A stretch of 64,000 nt of DNA from Alisma plantago-aquatica. Its lineage: Eukaryota; Streptophyta; Magnoliopsida; Alismatales; Alismataceae. Made by a program: the position numbers and the translations under genes. Positions 23,728 through 35,140 of this stretch are shown one piece after another. The stretch spans positions 1,169,161,749 through 1,169,225,748 of the forward strand of contig OY856409.1 in the NCBI GenBank assembly GCA_963693085.1, written 5' to 3'. The first letter of the stretch is position 1. The number at the start of each line of letters is the position of its first letter. Below the pieces are notes generated by a model. It had not been told where the DNA came from. It searched no databases and saw only the letters and a program-made list of their open reading frames with translations.

Positions 23728-23733
<6 letters not shown>
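23342..23733. mobile_element. Microsatellite-embedded MITE, copy 4 (Micron-like)
   Basis: 392 bp with the best-preserved ends. Left AGTCAGGATAGAATACAGTC pairs with right GAGTGTATTCTAGCCTGACT as an inverted repeat of about 28 bp. The left end follows (TA)n directly; the right end runs into (CT)n then (TA)n. Confidence 0.85.
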
Positions 23734-24011
<278 letters not shown>

Positions 24012-24068
24012 GAGTTGGTGCATCCACATATAGCGTTTGTGATTAATAAATGGGCAAACATTACAATT

Positions 24069-24079
24069 TGGTATCAGAG
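24069..24079 (+). promoter_or_regulatory. Primer-binding site of a Ty3/gypsy element
   Basis: TGGTATCAGAG followed by T matches 11 of 12 bases of the initiator tRNA-Met complement. The 5' LTR should end at 'ttaca' (24065). Only about 50 bases of possible LTR remain before the microsatellite, so the LTR is truncated or overgrown by SSR. Confidence 0.8.
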
Positions 24080-24144
24080 TATTTTATAACCGTTGGTGAT
24101 GATATCCTTAAGTATATCTTTTATGGATGTCTTCTCTTTTACAG

Positions 24145-24388
24145 ATGACCCCCAAGAGGAAGTCTAATAAAGGGAAGGAGCACATATATGGGGATGAAAG
24201 CTCATATTACATTGGGGATGACCACGAGGTGTATGGGGCTGCCAAGCCAAGTTGTAACCCCAATCCTCCACTTAATGTGCTTGTCAACGCACCAACTAAC
24301 ACCCTAAACAATTCACGGGGAGGATGACCTCAACCCAGAAACTAGGAGATGACCCTAGTTGACTTCCTCAAGATCAAATCAGAGACTT
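24145..24388 (+). pseudogene. gag: Ty3/gypsy gag, 5' part (split by CACTA-1)
   Basis: Frame opening with MTPKRKSNKGKEH about 66 bases after the primer site; the alternative ATG at 24127 is in frame. A stop occurs at 24325, and the next segment (VDFLKIKS) is read in another frame up to the CACTA-1 insertion at 24389. The gag text resumes at about 33094 beyond the transposon. Gag builds the retrotransposon particle; here it is interrupted and mutated. Confidence 0.7.
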
Positions 24389-24399
24389 CAATACTAGAG

Positions 24400-25080
24400 A
24401 ACCGACCTTTGGTGTCGGTTATTTAAGGCCTTTGGCGACGGTTAAGAAGTGGCACCTATGTAGGCGACACTAAAGGTGAACCCTTAGGCGTCGGTTTGAA
24501 AACTGACGCCAAAAACCTTCGCGCCACCCAAAACGCGCCAATAGGGGCACTATAGACGTCAGTTATTAGTGGGGAAACCGATGCTAGAACCCTTCACGCC
24601 ACAAAAAGGGTGCCAGCAGGGGCACTATAGGCGTCTGTTATTAGTAGGGAAATCGACGCCCAAACCCTTCGCGCCACAAAAGGGCACCATCTAGGACACC
24701 ATCGACGTCAGTTTCTTAGTAATAACTGATGCCATATCACCTACTGCCACGGGCGTGGACACTATAGGCGTTGGTTATTAGTAGGGAAACCGACACCCAA
24801 ACCCTTCGCGCCACAAAAGGGTGGCGTGTAGGACACCATCGACGTTGGTTTATTAGTAATAACCGACGACATATCACCTACTGCCACGGCCGTGCTGGCT
24901 AGTACGACCATATTGTTTGGCCACATTAGACGGCGGTTTTTTTCTCTTAACCGACGTTGTAAGCCTTTGTTGTCAGTTTTTGACTAATAACTAACACCTA
25001 TGTTTTTTTTTTCTTATCAGTTTGTAGGCCTACTATGGCTGGTCGCAGGATAAAGAAACCTGTAGTTCAGTGGAACTAAA
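24400..25080. repeat. CACTA-1 left subterminal repeats
   Basis: Repeated motifs in both orientations: 'ggcgtcggtt', 'aaccgacg', 'ttattagtaataaccgac' (for example near 24635, 24710, 24772 and 24850), and a ~110 bp duplicated block 'cccttcgcgccacaaaaggg' with 'ggacaccatcgacgt'. In En/Spm such motifs bind the TNPA-type protein; binding here is inferred. Confidence 0.8.
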
Positions 25081-25139
25081 CTACATGTTTATGACATCTA
25101 TTGATATTAGCCGACAACATGCCACAAACCTACAAATTT

Positions 25140-25455
25140 AACAAGATTCATTTTCACACATTTAGCAACCTGCAGTTCCATTCAATTTTCATACATGTAG
25201 AAACATTCAGACACAAGTAGAAACATTCATGTAGCAACCTACAGTTCTTATCATTTTTACATTCACACATGTAGAAACATTTAGACACATGTAGAAACAT
25301 TCATGCATCAACCTGCAGTTCCTTTCATTTTCACATTCACACATGCACATGTAGAAACATTTATGTAGGAACCTGCAGTTCCATTCATTTTCACATTCAC
25401 ACATGTATAAATATTCAGACGTGTAGAAACATTCACACATATGACAATTCATAAA
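25140..25455. repeat. Minisatellite, ~60 bp unit
   Basis: At least four degenerate copies of 'cacatgtagaaacattcaga' followed by 'caacctgcagttcc' and 'cattcattttcacattcaca'. The minus-strand frame across it (25452-25207) only translates the repeat and is not a gene. Confidence 0.85.
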
Positions 25456-25744
25456 AATTCATTTACAAAATATCATTATTTAGTCATTATTGCTATCAAC
25501 ATCCCAATTATATTTTAAAACCCCCACTACTTGTATGGCTTTTGCCGATTGTTCTCTTACATCATTTAATTCTTCCATCGTATAGGAAGCATGTACATCT
25601 GATAAGGCCTTACCTATACTGGGGTCAGTTTTAAACACCTGCAAAGAGAATGATGTATAAGAGAATGATGTATATATATAATAATAATATATAAATAAGA
25701 TTGCTATATTTTATGTTATCTAATGAGACTATATATAATACCTC

Positions 25745-27455
25745 ATGTATGGTATCGATGTCCACTGTAGCATATTTGATAATCATGTGCATAAATTACA
25801 TCACATAGTATGCACATGTCCAACTGTTGTCTTGTGTAGCATACTATAAATTTAAACATACAAAATATTAAAAAATACAACTAATCACAGTTCATATAAA
25901 TAATATATACATTGGAGTCGGGAACTTACTTCCACGTTCTCCCAAATTATTGGCTGGTTCTTTTTCCTGGGGACCTTTCCTCCAGCCTTTTTGAACTCAT
26001 GTAAACCCCTACATGTTAATGTAACACAATAAATTACATAATTAAATAGTAATGTAATAACATATGTTAACAGATATAAAAATGAAATATCTCTCACAGG
26101 AATAATATCATTTTCATTGCATGTCCATATTTTGGATTCAATTTAGTCTCCTTAGGATCTAGATAGTAGACAGTGAACATCCCAGGGACAATAACTAGTA
26201 ACTCCCAATGCGTACCCCTAGAGGTAAAAAAATTAAAAATTAATAACTCAAAATCCATAATAAAAATGTAATTTTGTTAAGTCTGAATTATAAGCAAAGT
26301 AAACTTACCCCACATTGAATGGAGCTATTATCACCGTCTTGTTATTTTGACCAAAATTTGTAAAAGCATCACAACAGTATTGTTGAACTGACGAGGAGTC
26401 TTTAGCTACTAGACTAATCAAAGATAGAATAAAAAATCCTACATGTTCAAATAAAAAATCTACACATATCTTATCTAAGTAGCTACAAAACATGTATTAC
26501 ATATGCATTAATATATAAGAAACCAGATCACCGAATCCTACACAAGGTATACAGATGTATAAACAATATCTCACCTTATCCATAGCTCTATCACAGATGT
26601 ATTCAGCCAATCATAGTGAAACAACTCCAAAATATCTTATATAAATAGTTTGTTTTTGTATGATTGACCTACAATATCCGCATCTATAGAAACATTTATA
26701 GGACAATTTATATCATGTTCGCCTAACCATACTGCCATACCCCCACAATTAGGACCTAACGGGGCAGGTAGGTCCTGTGGAACCCAACTTGGTAATGTAG
26801 GAGGTGGAGGTGGAGGCCTAGATGCTCTGGGTGTCTTTGTTTTAACATGTATTTATAATTTCTGATCAATTGACCACATATATACACACTAACAATTTAA
26901 CGTAATGTAAATTTACCATACAATTTCAGTATAGACGACATCCGCTTTGGGCCACAATATCATTCTACCTTCTGCCTCACCAAGCGTTTCACAATCTGGG
27001 TGGGCATATAGTAATAGAAGATCTATCCAATCGGGGAATATACGTAGTGGGCTCACACGAACCCAACCATTTGGTAATGGAGACCCATGAAACATTTCCC
27101 CTGGAAGGGATGGGTAAGATGACGCCTCTGCAACGACGTATTTGTTACTTTTTAGACGACATGGCTTCAACCCCTACAAATTTATGTAAAGAATGTTATA
27201 TACATATATACATATCATCTTGAAAACATATCATCTTGAAAATACTAGCTACTATGTCATAAAAATACTTACAACGGATGTGCTAGGTGGTGGGTCTACA
27301 TGATTACTCCCAACCTCTGTAGTTGGAGTAGAGTGGGACGCCAATCATAGATATAAATATATGATATATTTTTAAAACTTACATTGTGAGGCGGCACATT
27401 GGTATCCTCACCATGCTCATTGTGGACATCATGGTCATCATGCCCATGCTCAGCC
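25745..27455 (-). pseudogene. CACTA-1 second gene: DUF8039 and Ulp1/C48 protease-like domain
   Basis: Starts at 27455 with an acidic His-rich exon (MAEHGHDDHDVHNEH) ending at a GTAAG donor. A DUF8039-like exon follows at 27170-26913 (GWVRVSPLRIFPDW...). Next come a Pro-rich linker and a C48 cysteine-protease-like part: FHYDWLNTSVIELWIR around 26620-26570, APFNVG at 26311, then THWELLVIVPG and VYYLDP at about 26210-26165. These supply the His and a candidate Asp. The Gln and Cys are in QDNSWTCAYYVM (Cys codon 25814-25816). A TAA at 25796-25798 follows immediately. Ulp1 proteases remove SUMO; plant transposons are known to carry Ulp1-like domains, with unknown role. The lesion suggests it is inactive. 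Confidence 0.7.
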
Positions 27456-27588
27456 ATCTGAAAATTTCATTAAAAAAATCAAACATTTAGGATGACATAA
27501 CGAGAAGATAATGAAACATTGAAAAATGAAACATTGTATAATTCACATATACAAATGAAACATATAAAAAATATAAACATGCATGCCT

Positions 27589-30500
27589 CTAATATTGTGA
27601 TCGTTTATCAATTAACAATCCTTCATTGTGATCTCCACACACATACAAGTCATCATTAGCTTCTGTATTTTGTGGTGTTGGCAAACCCACTGAGAATGGA
27701 CTGGAGTCATCATACTTATCATAGTACTCTTCTTCATCTATAGGATCTTCAATGAACTGTCTTTTACCATGAAGAACAACCAACCATTTATCATTGGTAG
27801 GACCATCGACATAAAATACTTGTTTTTCCTGTGATGCCAATATGAATGGTTCACCCTTCTTGCCAATCTTTTCAAAGTTCACTAAAGTGAAACCCAATTC
27901 ATCCACTATAACTCCTTTGGTGTTATCAACCTAATTACATTTGAAGAGTGGAATTTTGAAATCTATGTATTCAAACTCCCATATATCTTCAATGACACCA
28001 TAATATGACATTTTAGCTTCATGTGGACTCTTATCCTTTGCACTTACAAAAAACATAGTTGACGCTTGAAGGGTGACCCCACTATTTTGGACGACACTCT
28101 TATCATCTTGGCACTTTGTGTAATATGTGAATCCATTAATGTCATGCCCTTCATAAGACATAACATTCAATTTTGGTTTAAAGGTGAGGCATTTGATAGT
28201 TTCAGTAATATCATCTGGTGTTTGAGATAGTTGATGTAAGACTTTATCTTCAAACCACTTAATAAATGTCTTGTTATGCAATTTAGCAAGCCACATTGAA
28301 TTGGTTCGAGGATATTGTCTCTTGATGAAATTGGTATGTTCCTCGATATAAACACTCATTTTGTCCATGTTGTGTAAAATATATAAGTGACCTTATTCCA
28401 ACTGCTCACGGCTGATTACTTTCACCCATGATCCCAAAATTCCTTTGCCAAATTGCTCCTCAATATTCTTGTCATTACCAGAAGTGTCATTACCACTCAG
28501 AAAGTCATTGAAAAATTCCATAACCTCTCTCATCACATAACTAAAATAATACTCCCTTCAGGACGATAACGGTTTCGAACATCACTTTTAAAAACTCTCA
28601 TGTATCGTTCAAAGGGATACATCCAATGCAAGAAAACTGATCCCAACATTTTCACTTCTCTAGTCATGTGGACAAAAAGATGTACCATGATTTCAAAGAA
28701 CGAAGGAGGGAACTACATCTCAAGTTGACATAGGGTAACAACCACTTCTCTTTGCAAAGTATTGAGAGTATCAGGGTCAATAACTTTGTTGTACATACTG
28801 TTGAAAAAGAAACAAAGTCTAGTTATTACAAATATTACATGCTTCGACAATATAGATCGAATTGCCACAGGCAATATTTGTTGTATTAGAGTGTGACAAT
28901 CATGAGATTTAAGACCTATCAACTTCAGATCTTTCATTGATACCAATCTATGGATGTTGGATGAGTAACCATGTGGCACCTTAACATTTACTAAGAATTC
29001 ACAAAAAGCTTTCTTCTCCTTTCTAGACAACATGTAACAAGCCGGAGGTAAGTATGTTCTCCGATTTCCCATTTCACATAATTCTATTAATTCTAACCTT
29101 ATTCCCATTTCACGTAGGTCCAGTCTGGATTTTATCCCATCTTTAGTCTTACTTGGTATATTCAACAGAGTACCAATGACACTATCATAGACATTTTTCT
29201 CAACGTTCATGACATCGATACAATGCCTGACTATCAAAGAACTCCAATAAGGAAGATCCCAAAATATTGACATCTTCTTAAATAAAGATTTGTCACTCCG
29301 TGTGGCCATAGTACATTGTGATCTCTTACCAAATTCATTGACAAAGTATTTTACTCTTTCATAAACAACCTCCCCCGATATAGGTTTAGGTGCACTCCGT
29401 TCCTCATTCCATCCATTGAATGCTTTGCGCTTCCTATGATACGGATGGAATTTTGGAAGAAACCTTCGATGACCAAGATATACAGTCGTTCTGCCATGTT
29501 TTAGTCTTATTGAATCAATGTTCTCTTCACATACATGACACACTTTAGCTCCTTTGACACTATATCCAGACAAATTCCCATATGCTGGAAAGTCATTAAT
29601 AGTACAAAACAACATAGCATGCAAATGAAATATTTCTCTTTGTGAAGCATCATAGGTCATCACACTTTCACCCCAGAGTTTCTTTAAGTCATCAATCAGA
29701 AGTTCAAGATAAACATATATCATTTCCAGGTTGTTTAGGGCCCGATATCAATAACGACAACATAACATACTTATTTTTCATATACAACCAGGGAGGAAGA
29801 TTGTATATAACAAGCATGACTGGACAAGTGTTATGTTGGCTGCTCAATGTCCCGTACAGATTCATCTCATATGTACAAAGCCCAAGTCTTAGATTCTTGA
29901 CTTCTTCACCAAATTTAGGGTACAATAGATCAATCTTCTTCCACTGTGGGGAATCAGATGCATGTCGTAGGATCCCATCATTATTTTTCTTAACATCTGC
30001 ATGCTACCTCAAATTCTCTGCATCTATCAGATTGGCAAACAAGCATTGAAACCGTGATATTATAGGTAGATACCACATCACCTTGGCAGGAGAACCAATT
30101 TTGGACTCCCCCGAAGTCGTCAATTTATACCGTAACGCACCACATTTTGGACAATTTTTCAAATCCACATAGTCCTTTTGAAATAATACACAATCATTCG
30201 GGCATGCGTGTATCTTCTTGGCCTCCATTCCCATTGGGCACAACAATTTCTTTACCTGGTATGTTTAGATTGGCAGCTCGTTTCCTTCAGGAAGCATTTC
30301 TTTCAACAAAGACAACAACGACGTGAAGCTTTTATCACTCCATCTATTGTTAGCTTTCATCTTATACAATCTCAACACAATGCTAAGCAGCGTAAACTTA
30401 GTACAACATATGTATAATAGTATCTCAGCATCATGCACAATGTTTCTAAACATGGGAGGTGGATTGGTTTCGGTGTGCTCTACCCCACAACTATCCAGCA

Positions 30501-30846
30501 TCGCATCAACGATGTATACTGGAACGGGTTTGTTCACATCTTCGTCATCAGAGGCAATAACTTCTTCCACACAAGCACTACTATCGACATCCACTGGTTT
30601 TGGGTTTGAAATATCTCCATGCCAGTGCCATTCTGTATAGCCGTGTACAATCCCGTTGCACATGACATGACTTTTGATTTCGTCACCAGTGTTGACTTTC
30701 AAGTTGTTACCACAATGCCTACATGGATAGTAGAACCTATCTCCAGGTTATTTCCTATGTTCCTCAGCAAATCTAATAAACTGATCAAGACCATAAATAA
30801 ACTCTGGGGTACAGTGATTGCGAATGGACATCCATGATCTGTCCAT
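27589..30846 (-). pseudogene. CACTA-1 TNPD-type transposase
   Basis: Opens with MDRSWMSI at 30846, the signature of the transposase-associated N-terminal domain, with a CRHCGNN zinc-like motif. A Zn-rich segment with CPNDC and CPKCG follows (30190-30120). The Transposase_21 core is best seen at 29723-28713 (NDFPAYGNLSGYSVKGAKVC, HRRFLPKFHPYHRKRKAFNG, FWDLPYW, RHCIDVMNVEKNV). Then comes DUF4218 (WMYPFERYMRVFKSDVRNR, about 28627-28570) and DUF4216 (MSYEGHDINGFTYYTK, 28165 region; DELGFTLVNFEKIG, 27900 region). Stops lie at about 30754, 30263, 30003, 28713, several at 28555-28380, and at 27931, where Trp is expected (TAG for TGG). Catalyses excision in active relatives; dead here. Confidence 0.85.
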
Positions 30847-31009
30847 TCTATGATCAAAGAGAAAACAAGTATATATTCCAACAAGATTAGGGTCTAGGGT
30901 TAACAGATTAGAGTTTAAGCATGGTTAAAACTTTAGGGTTTAAGGTCTTATATATAATTAATGGTTAAAACATCCTAAGTGAGATTAGGTGTTCAAGAAC
31001 AATCCTAAA
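30847..31009. other. CACTA-1 transposase leader
   Basis: AT-rich spacer with repeated 'ttagggt' and 'gattagg' phrases just upstream of the TNPD start. A promoter would be expected here, but no clear TATA position can be chosen. Confidence 0.4.
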
Positions 31010-31722
31010 CTGGGGACTATCCAAGATTTACTCCTATTGAGTAAATCTTGGACGGGTTTCTAGGCCAACAAATACATGTGTTGTCATTCTTATATATAAT
31101 AAATGTGTACCACTTATCCCATTCTTGAACACCTAATCTCACTAGTAAGTGTATAATGTGTATTGGGTTTTTCAGAAAATTTTGACAACATTTCCCTGCT
31201 GTTCTCCAAGTACATATGTACTTAGAGAACAAATGGGGAAATGCTGTCAACATTTTCTTGAAAATCCAATACACATTATACACTTACATACTAAGTGAGA
31301 TTAGGTGTTCAAGAACAGTCCCAAACCGGGGACTATCCAAGATTTACTCCTATTGAGTAAATCTTGGATGGGTTTCTAGGCAAACAAATAGATTTGTTGT
31401 CATTCTTATATATAATAAATGTGTACCACCTATCCCATTCTTGAACAACTTATCTCACTAGTAAGTGTATAATGTGTATTGGGTTTTCAAGAAAATTTTG
31501 GCAGCATTTCCCCGTTGTTCTCCAAGTACCTATGTACTTAGAGAACAAATGGGGAAATGCTATTGAAATTTTCTTGAAAACCCAATACACATTATACACT
31601 TACATCCTAAGTGAGATTAGGTGTTCAAGAACAGTCCCAAATCGGGGACTATCCAAGATTTACTCCTAATGAGTAAATCTTGGACGGGTTTCTAGGCCAA
31701 CAAATACAACACCAGTCCCTTG
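31010..31722. repeat. CACTA-1 tandem array of hairpin units, period 314-319 bp
   Basis: 'ggggactatccaagatttac' occurs at about 31012, 31326 and 31645. Each full unit holds a long inverted repeat: arms at about 31145-31195 and 31231-31285 in unit 1, and 31461-31512 and 31550-31605 in unit 2, meeting at a centre around 'ccaagtacatatgtacttag'. A smaller palindrome 'gatttactcctattgagtaaatc' type sits at each unit border. A related inverted repeat is found at 55610-55880 in CACTA-2. Confidence 0.9.
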
Positions 31723-32085
31723 TTCACAACCCCATTCAACACACAATGTATCTTTAATGTGCATGTTTCAAGGTTCAAGCACATAATCAAATCAAAGTAG
31801 GATGCTAGAATGGACAAGTTTGAATATTATTTCAACATGCATCAAAATTTACTAAATTAGGTCAAGCATGAGGATTAGAAGCAAAAATATATGCAAGCAC
31901 AAGATTTGTTCATATCCTAGGTTGATTTATAATAGAAACATCTAAATAAGTAAACTCAAAGCATTAGATAAATAAATATAATCAGTAGATAAACAAATAC
32001 AAAGCAATAGATAAAAAAGTACAACTCAGTTGATAAACAAAAGGGTAGATTATAACCCTAATGTACTCAAACATGTATAAGATCC
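31723..32085. other. CACTA-1 leader, unassigned
   Basis: AT-rich with several 'gatAaacaaatacaaagca'-like short repeats at 31960-32040. No frame of note. Confidence 0.45.
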
Positions 32086-32089
32086 AACC

Positions 32090-32500
32090 CATTGCCCGCA
32101 CCCAGAGGTTAGGGGGCCAGGAGCATGAGCAAGGAGAAAGAAGAGGACGAAGAAGGGTACCATGAGAAGGAACAAGAGTAGAGGAAGAAGAGGCGTCGGA
32201 GGAGCAGGAGCAGGAGGCGACGGAGGTGAGCGGGTGATAACGGTGAGCGGGCGACGGTAGCAAGCGGGCAACGACTGGAGTAGGAGCAGGAGTAGAGGAA
32301 GAGGAGGCAGAGGAGTAGAGGAGCAGGCAGCGGCAACAACAAGAGGAAGTAGAGGAGCAGGTGGCGGTAGCAGCAGCAACAACAGGCACGAGCGGCGGCA
32401 GTAGTGGCGGCAACGGGGAAGGCAAACCAGTGGCGGGGAAGGTGGAAGAGCAGTAGATGATGATGGAATCGCCGGACCCTAGTGAAATCGACAATGAAAT
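32090..32500 (-). other. CACTA-1 GC-rich purine tract (leader exon or captured sequence)
   Basis: The plus strand is a run of GAGGAG, GGAGCAGGAG and GGCGGCAG-like triplets. The minus strand therefore gives long Ser/Leu/Pro-rich frames in all three phases (32494-31982, 32382-32050, 32342-32109), which is a compositional effect. It sits at the same place as the GC-rich 54.5-54.95 kb block of CACTA-2, so it may be the first exon and UTR of the element. I assign no protein. Confidence 0.4.
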
Positions 32501-32529
32501 GGAGAAAGGGGAAGAGCCTGGCTTGTGCG

Positions 32530-33090
32530 GGTGCTATTAAGTTAACAATAGGTGTCCGTTATTACCATATAACGATGCTTAAAACTTTCGGCGTCAGTTA
32601 CCACCAACACACCAATACTTATGTTCATTGATAGTTATCAGTTCCAAATAGAAAAACCGACGTCTATCTATATATGCCGACAAAAAATAAATGTTCTTGA
32701 ATTATGACCATAGGCTTCGGTTTCCAGAAAAAACCGACGTCCATTGGACAATCTTAACCCTAAAAATTTTCACGGGGACGACACCCAAAACCTTTGGAGG
32801 TAATTTTTTTCATCGTTAGGCGTCGTTTATTAGGTATAAAACCGACGTCGTATGTGAAACTCTAGGGGGTAATTTTTTTTTGCTTGAAAAATTGGATTTG
32901 GCGAGCTATGTGAGGCGTCAGTTCGTCTTAGGGAGCTGACGCTTAATAAAAAGTGATGCCCGTGTCTGGCCGGTCTTCAAATATAGATGTCGGTCTCTGT
33001 AATTACCCGATGTTGTAGGGTTTAGGCGTCAATTTTTGATAATAACCGATGTCTCTAAATGTGATGTTATAAGCTATTTCTGTAGTAGTG
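32530..33090. repeat. CACTA-1 right subterminal repeats and terminus
   Basis: Inverted and direct motifs 'ggcgtcagtt', 'aaaaccgacg', 'aataaccgatg' recur at 32600, 32660, 32720, 32820, 32850, 32920, 33000 and 33045, ending with TAGTG at 33086-33090. Confidence 0.8.
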
Positions 33091-33990
33091 CCTTCTCTGG
33101 AGAGGCTGAGACAGATGTAGTCACTCGTGTTGAAGAGTGGATACTAGATGTTGAGCATTGCTTTTATGGCCTGGGATGACCCAAGCATTATAAGGTTCGT
33201 TGCAGGACCCATCTTTTAAAGAGCACCACTCACATTTGTTGGGAGAACTTTAGCCACATTCAAGGACTTCATGCATCACTGCTGAACTGGGAGGAATTCA
33301 CCACTACCTTCCAAAATTGCTATATCTTAGAAGCCATGGTTGAAAAGAAGGAGATGGAGTTTAAACATATGAAGCTAGTACGACTCCAACCAGTATGCCG
33401 TGAAATTCTGTATGTTGTAAAAGTATGGGACACAATATGAGGTACATTTAGCCAAGAAGTTTATGTGTGTCCTGAAGCCTGACCTTGGCTACGTTTTGGT
33501 GGGTCGTGGAATTCAGACAATACAAGATGCACTAGAAGCAGCTGTTGAACTAGAAGACCACCCAGGACATATTAGGAGGAATGAGGGATCTTCCAGAAGC
33601 AATTATCAACACAACAATCACCATGGTAGGTAGAATAAGAGGAAGGCACCCAGAGGAATCCCAACTCCGAAGAGCCCAGGGCAACCCCTGATGCAGAAAT
33701 GTCTAAGAGGACCACTAGTGCAAAGAGGACCAATAGTGTAGAGAGGACCACCACCAACAAAAAAGGAGCCCAACGACCACTAGCTCTAGTCTGCCCCAAG
33801 TGTTAGAGGCCACATCATGGGGAATGCAAGTATGAAGAACATGTATGCTACTTCTGTGGTGAGGAAGGTCACATCAAGCTCAACTGTCCAAAGATGCAGC
33901 AACAGTTTAGCAACGACAATCAAAAGCAAGATCAGAGCTACTCGAGAGAGAAAAATCATGAAAGGGTCTTTTTCATGACTACAAAAGAGG
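33091..33990 (+). pseudogene. gag: Ty3/gypsy gag, 3' part with zinc knuckle
   Basis: Gag resumes right after CACTA-1. The segment to 33330 (EEWILDVEHCFYGL, then NFSHIQGLHASLLNWEEF) fits the retrotrans_gag core. A frameshift near 33420-33450 moves it to the phase giving KKFMCVLKPDLGYVLVGRGI. The nucleocapsid zinc knuckle is intact as a motif: C-x2-C-x4-H-x4-C at 33846-33887 (CYFCGEEGHIKLNC), preceded by CPKC. Stops (for example 33439 and 33805) make it a pseudogene. Confidence 0.8.
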
Positions 33991-34420
33991 CAGATGAAGA
34001 CCAAGTGATTGAAGGTATGGCTTATATCAGCTAGTTATTGGTTAAAGGTTTATTCAATTCCGGTGCATCACATGCTTTCATATCTTCCGCATTAGTCACA
34101 ATGTTAGAACTATAATTGGAGGACCTTCATTATGATCTTAAGAATAGAACATCAAGTAGACATATTAACATTTTGGGAGGGTGATTTCTGGGGATGGGAT
34201 TAACCAAGAGGGAAGAGTGTTTCCCATAGATCTTATGGTTATGCCCTTGATTGATTTTGATGTTATGTTTGGCATGAGTTCGCTCCAAGAGCACAATGTG
34301 CTCCTTGACTGTCAAAGGAAGTTATTTACTATATATCATCCTGATGAACAACCTCTAGTCATAAAGGGAAGGAAAATGCACCACAATGATTTCTTTGTGT
34401 CCACAATTCAGGTTAGATAA
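33991..34420 (+). pseudogene. Ty3/gypsy aspartic protease, active-site Asp replaced
   Basis: The retroviral-type protease motif usually read as L-F-D-S-G-A-S-H is present as LFNSGASHAFIS, with Asn (AAT at 34056-34058) at the catalytic Asp. The following part includes FPIDLMVMPLIDFDVMFGM at 34211-34275, typical of plant gypsy protease domains. A frame change occurs near 34180. The single change would abolish catalysis in any aspartic protease of this family. Confidence 0.75.
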
Positions 34421-35140
34421 GTTAAAGAAGAAAGGGTGTCTGACATATCCCATGTCAGTTATAACTAAAAAAGAGAATCCTCTTGCTTATATCCCCATAG
34501 TAAATGAGTTTCATGATGTCTTTCCTAAGGCCTTACCTGGCCTACTCCCTGATCAAGAGATTGAATTATCTATCATCTCCTTCCTGGTAATGCACCTATT
34601 TCTAAGGCTCCATATAGAATGGCGCATGCAGAGCTTGTTGAACTAAAGAAGTAGATACACGGGCTTCTAGATCTGGGATATATTCATCCTATTGCTTCTC
34701 CTTGGAGAGAACCCGACATTTTTGTCCAAAAGAAGGATGGTTCCCTCCTTATGTGTGTCGATTATCAGATGTCGAATCGGATGACAACAAAGAACAAGTA
34801 CCCATTGCCATAAATGGATGACTTGTTTGACCATCTAAAGATAGCTAAGGTATTCTCAAAGATAGATTTGCGTAGTGGATACCATCATTTGAAGATTAAA
34901 CCCTCATATATAGAGAAGACAACCTTCCACACCAGATATGGGCACTTTGAGTTTCTCATTATCTCCTTTGGCCTCACAAATGATCCTGTCATCTTCATGG
35001 ACCTAATGAATCACATCTTCCATCAATATCTAGACTCTTTTATTATTGTCTTCATAGATGGTATCATCATCTATTTTGATAATGATTTGTTGCGTGAGGA
35101 ACATCTTCACACTACTCTTGTGATACTTCGACAACATTAG
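34421..35140 (+). pseudogene. Ty3/gypsy reverse transcriptase, active site broken
   Basis: RT core in pieces: VNEFHDVFPKALPGLLP (34500-34550), a KAPYRMAHAEL region near 34600-34635, IHPIASPWREPDIFVQKKDG (34682-34742), [17 protein letters not shown] (34849-34900) and [15 protein letters not shown] text at 35045-35075. The last motif should end in two Asp; the second is Gly (GGT at 35060-35062). Stops occur at 34652 and 34812 and a frameshift near 34590. RNase H follows directly. Confidence 0.85.

Larger units (their letters stand above)
24389..33090 (-). mobile_element. CACTA-1, an En/Spm-type DNA transposon of ~8.7 kb
   Basis: Right end TATTTCTGTAGTAGTG (33075-33090) reversed is CACTACTACAGAAATA, a standard plant CACTA terminus. 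Left end CAATACTAGAGAA at 24389 matches it in 11 of 13 positions, so one end has decayed. The flanks read ACTT on the left and CCTT on the right, consistent with a 3 bp CTT target duplication. Genes run on the minus strand: TNPD-type transposase at 30846-27589, then a DUF8039/Ulp1 gene at 27455-25745. Subterminal inverted motifs lie at both ends. Inserted in a gypsy gag. Confidence 0.85.

Noticed and set aside
25207..25452. Cys-rich 81-codon minus-strand frame resembling a small secreted peptide
   Set aside because: The Cys pattern comes from a ~60 bp DNA minisatellite inside a CACTA element; no signal peptide or stable unit boundary.
31982..32494. 170-codon minus-strand frame rich in Ser, Leu and Pro, with overlapping frames
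   Set aside because: All phases are open because of the triplet-biased purine tract; no domain and no conservation evidence.
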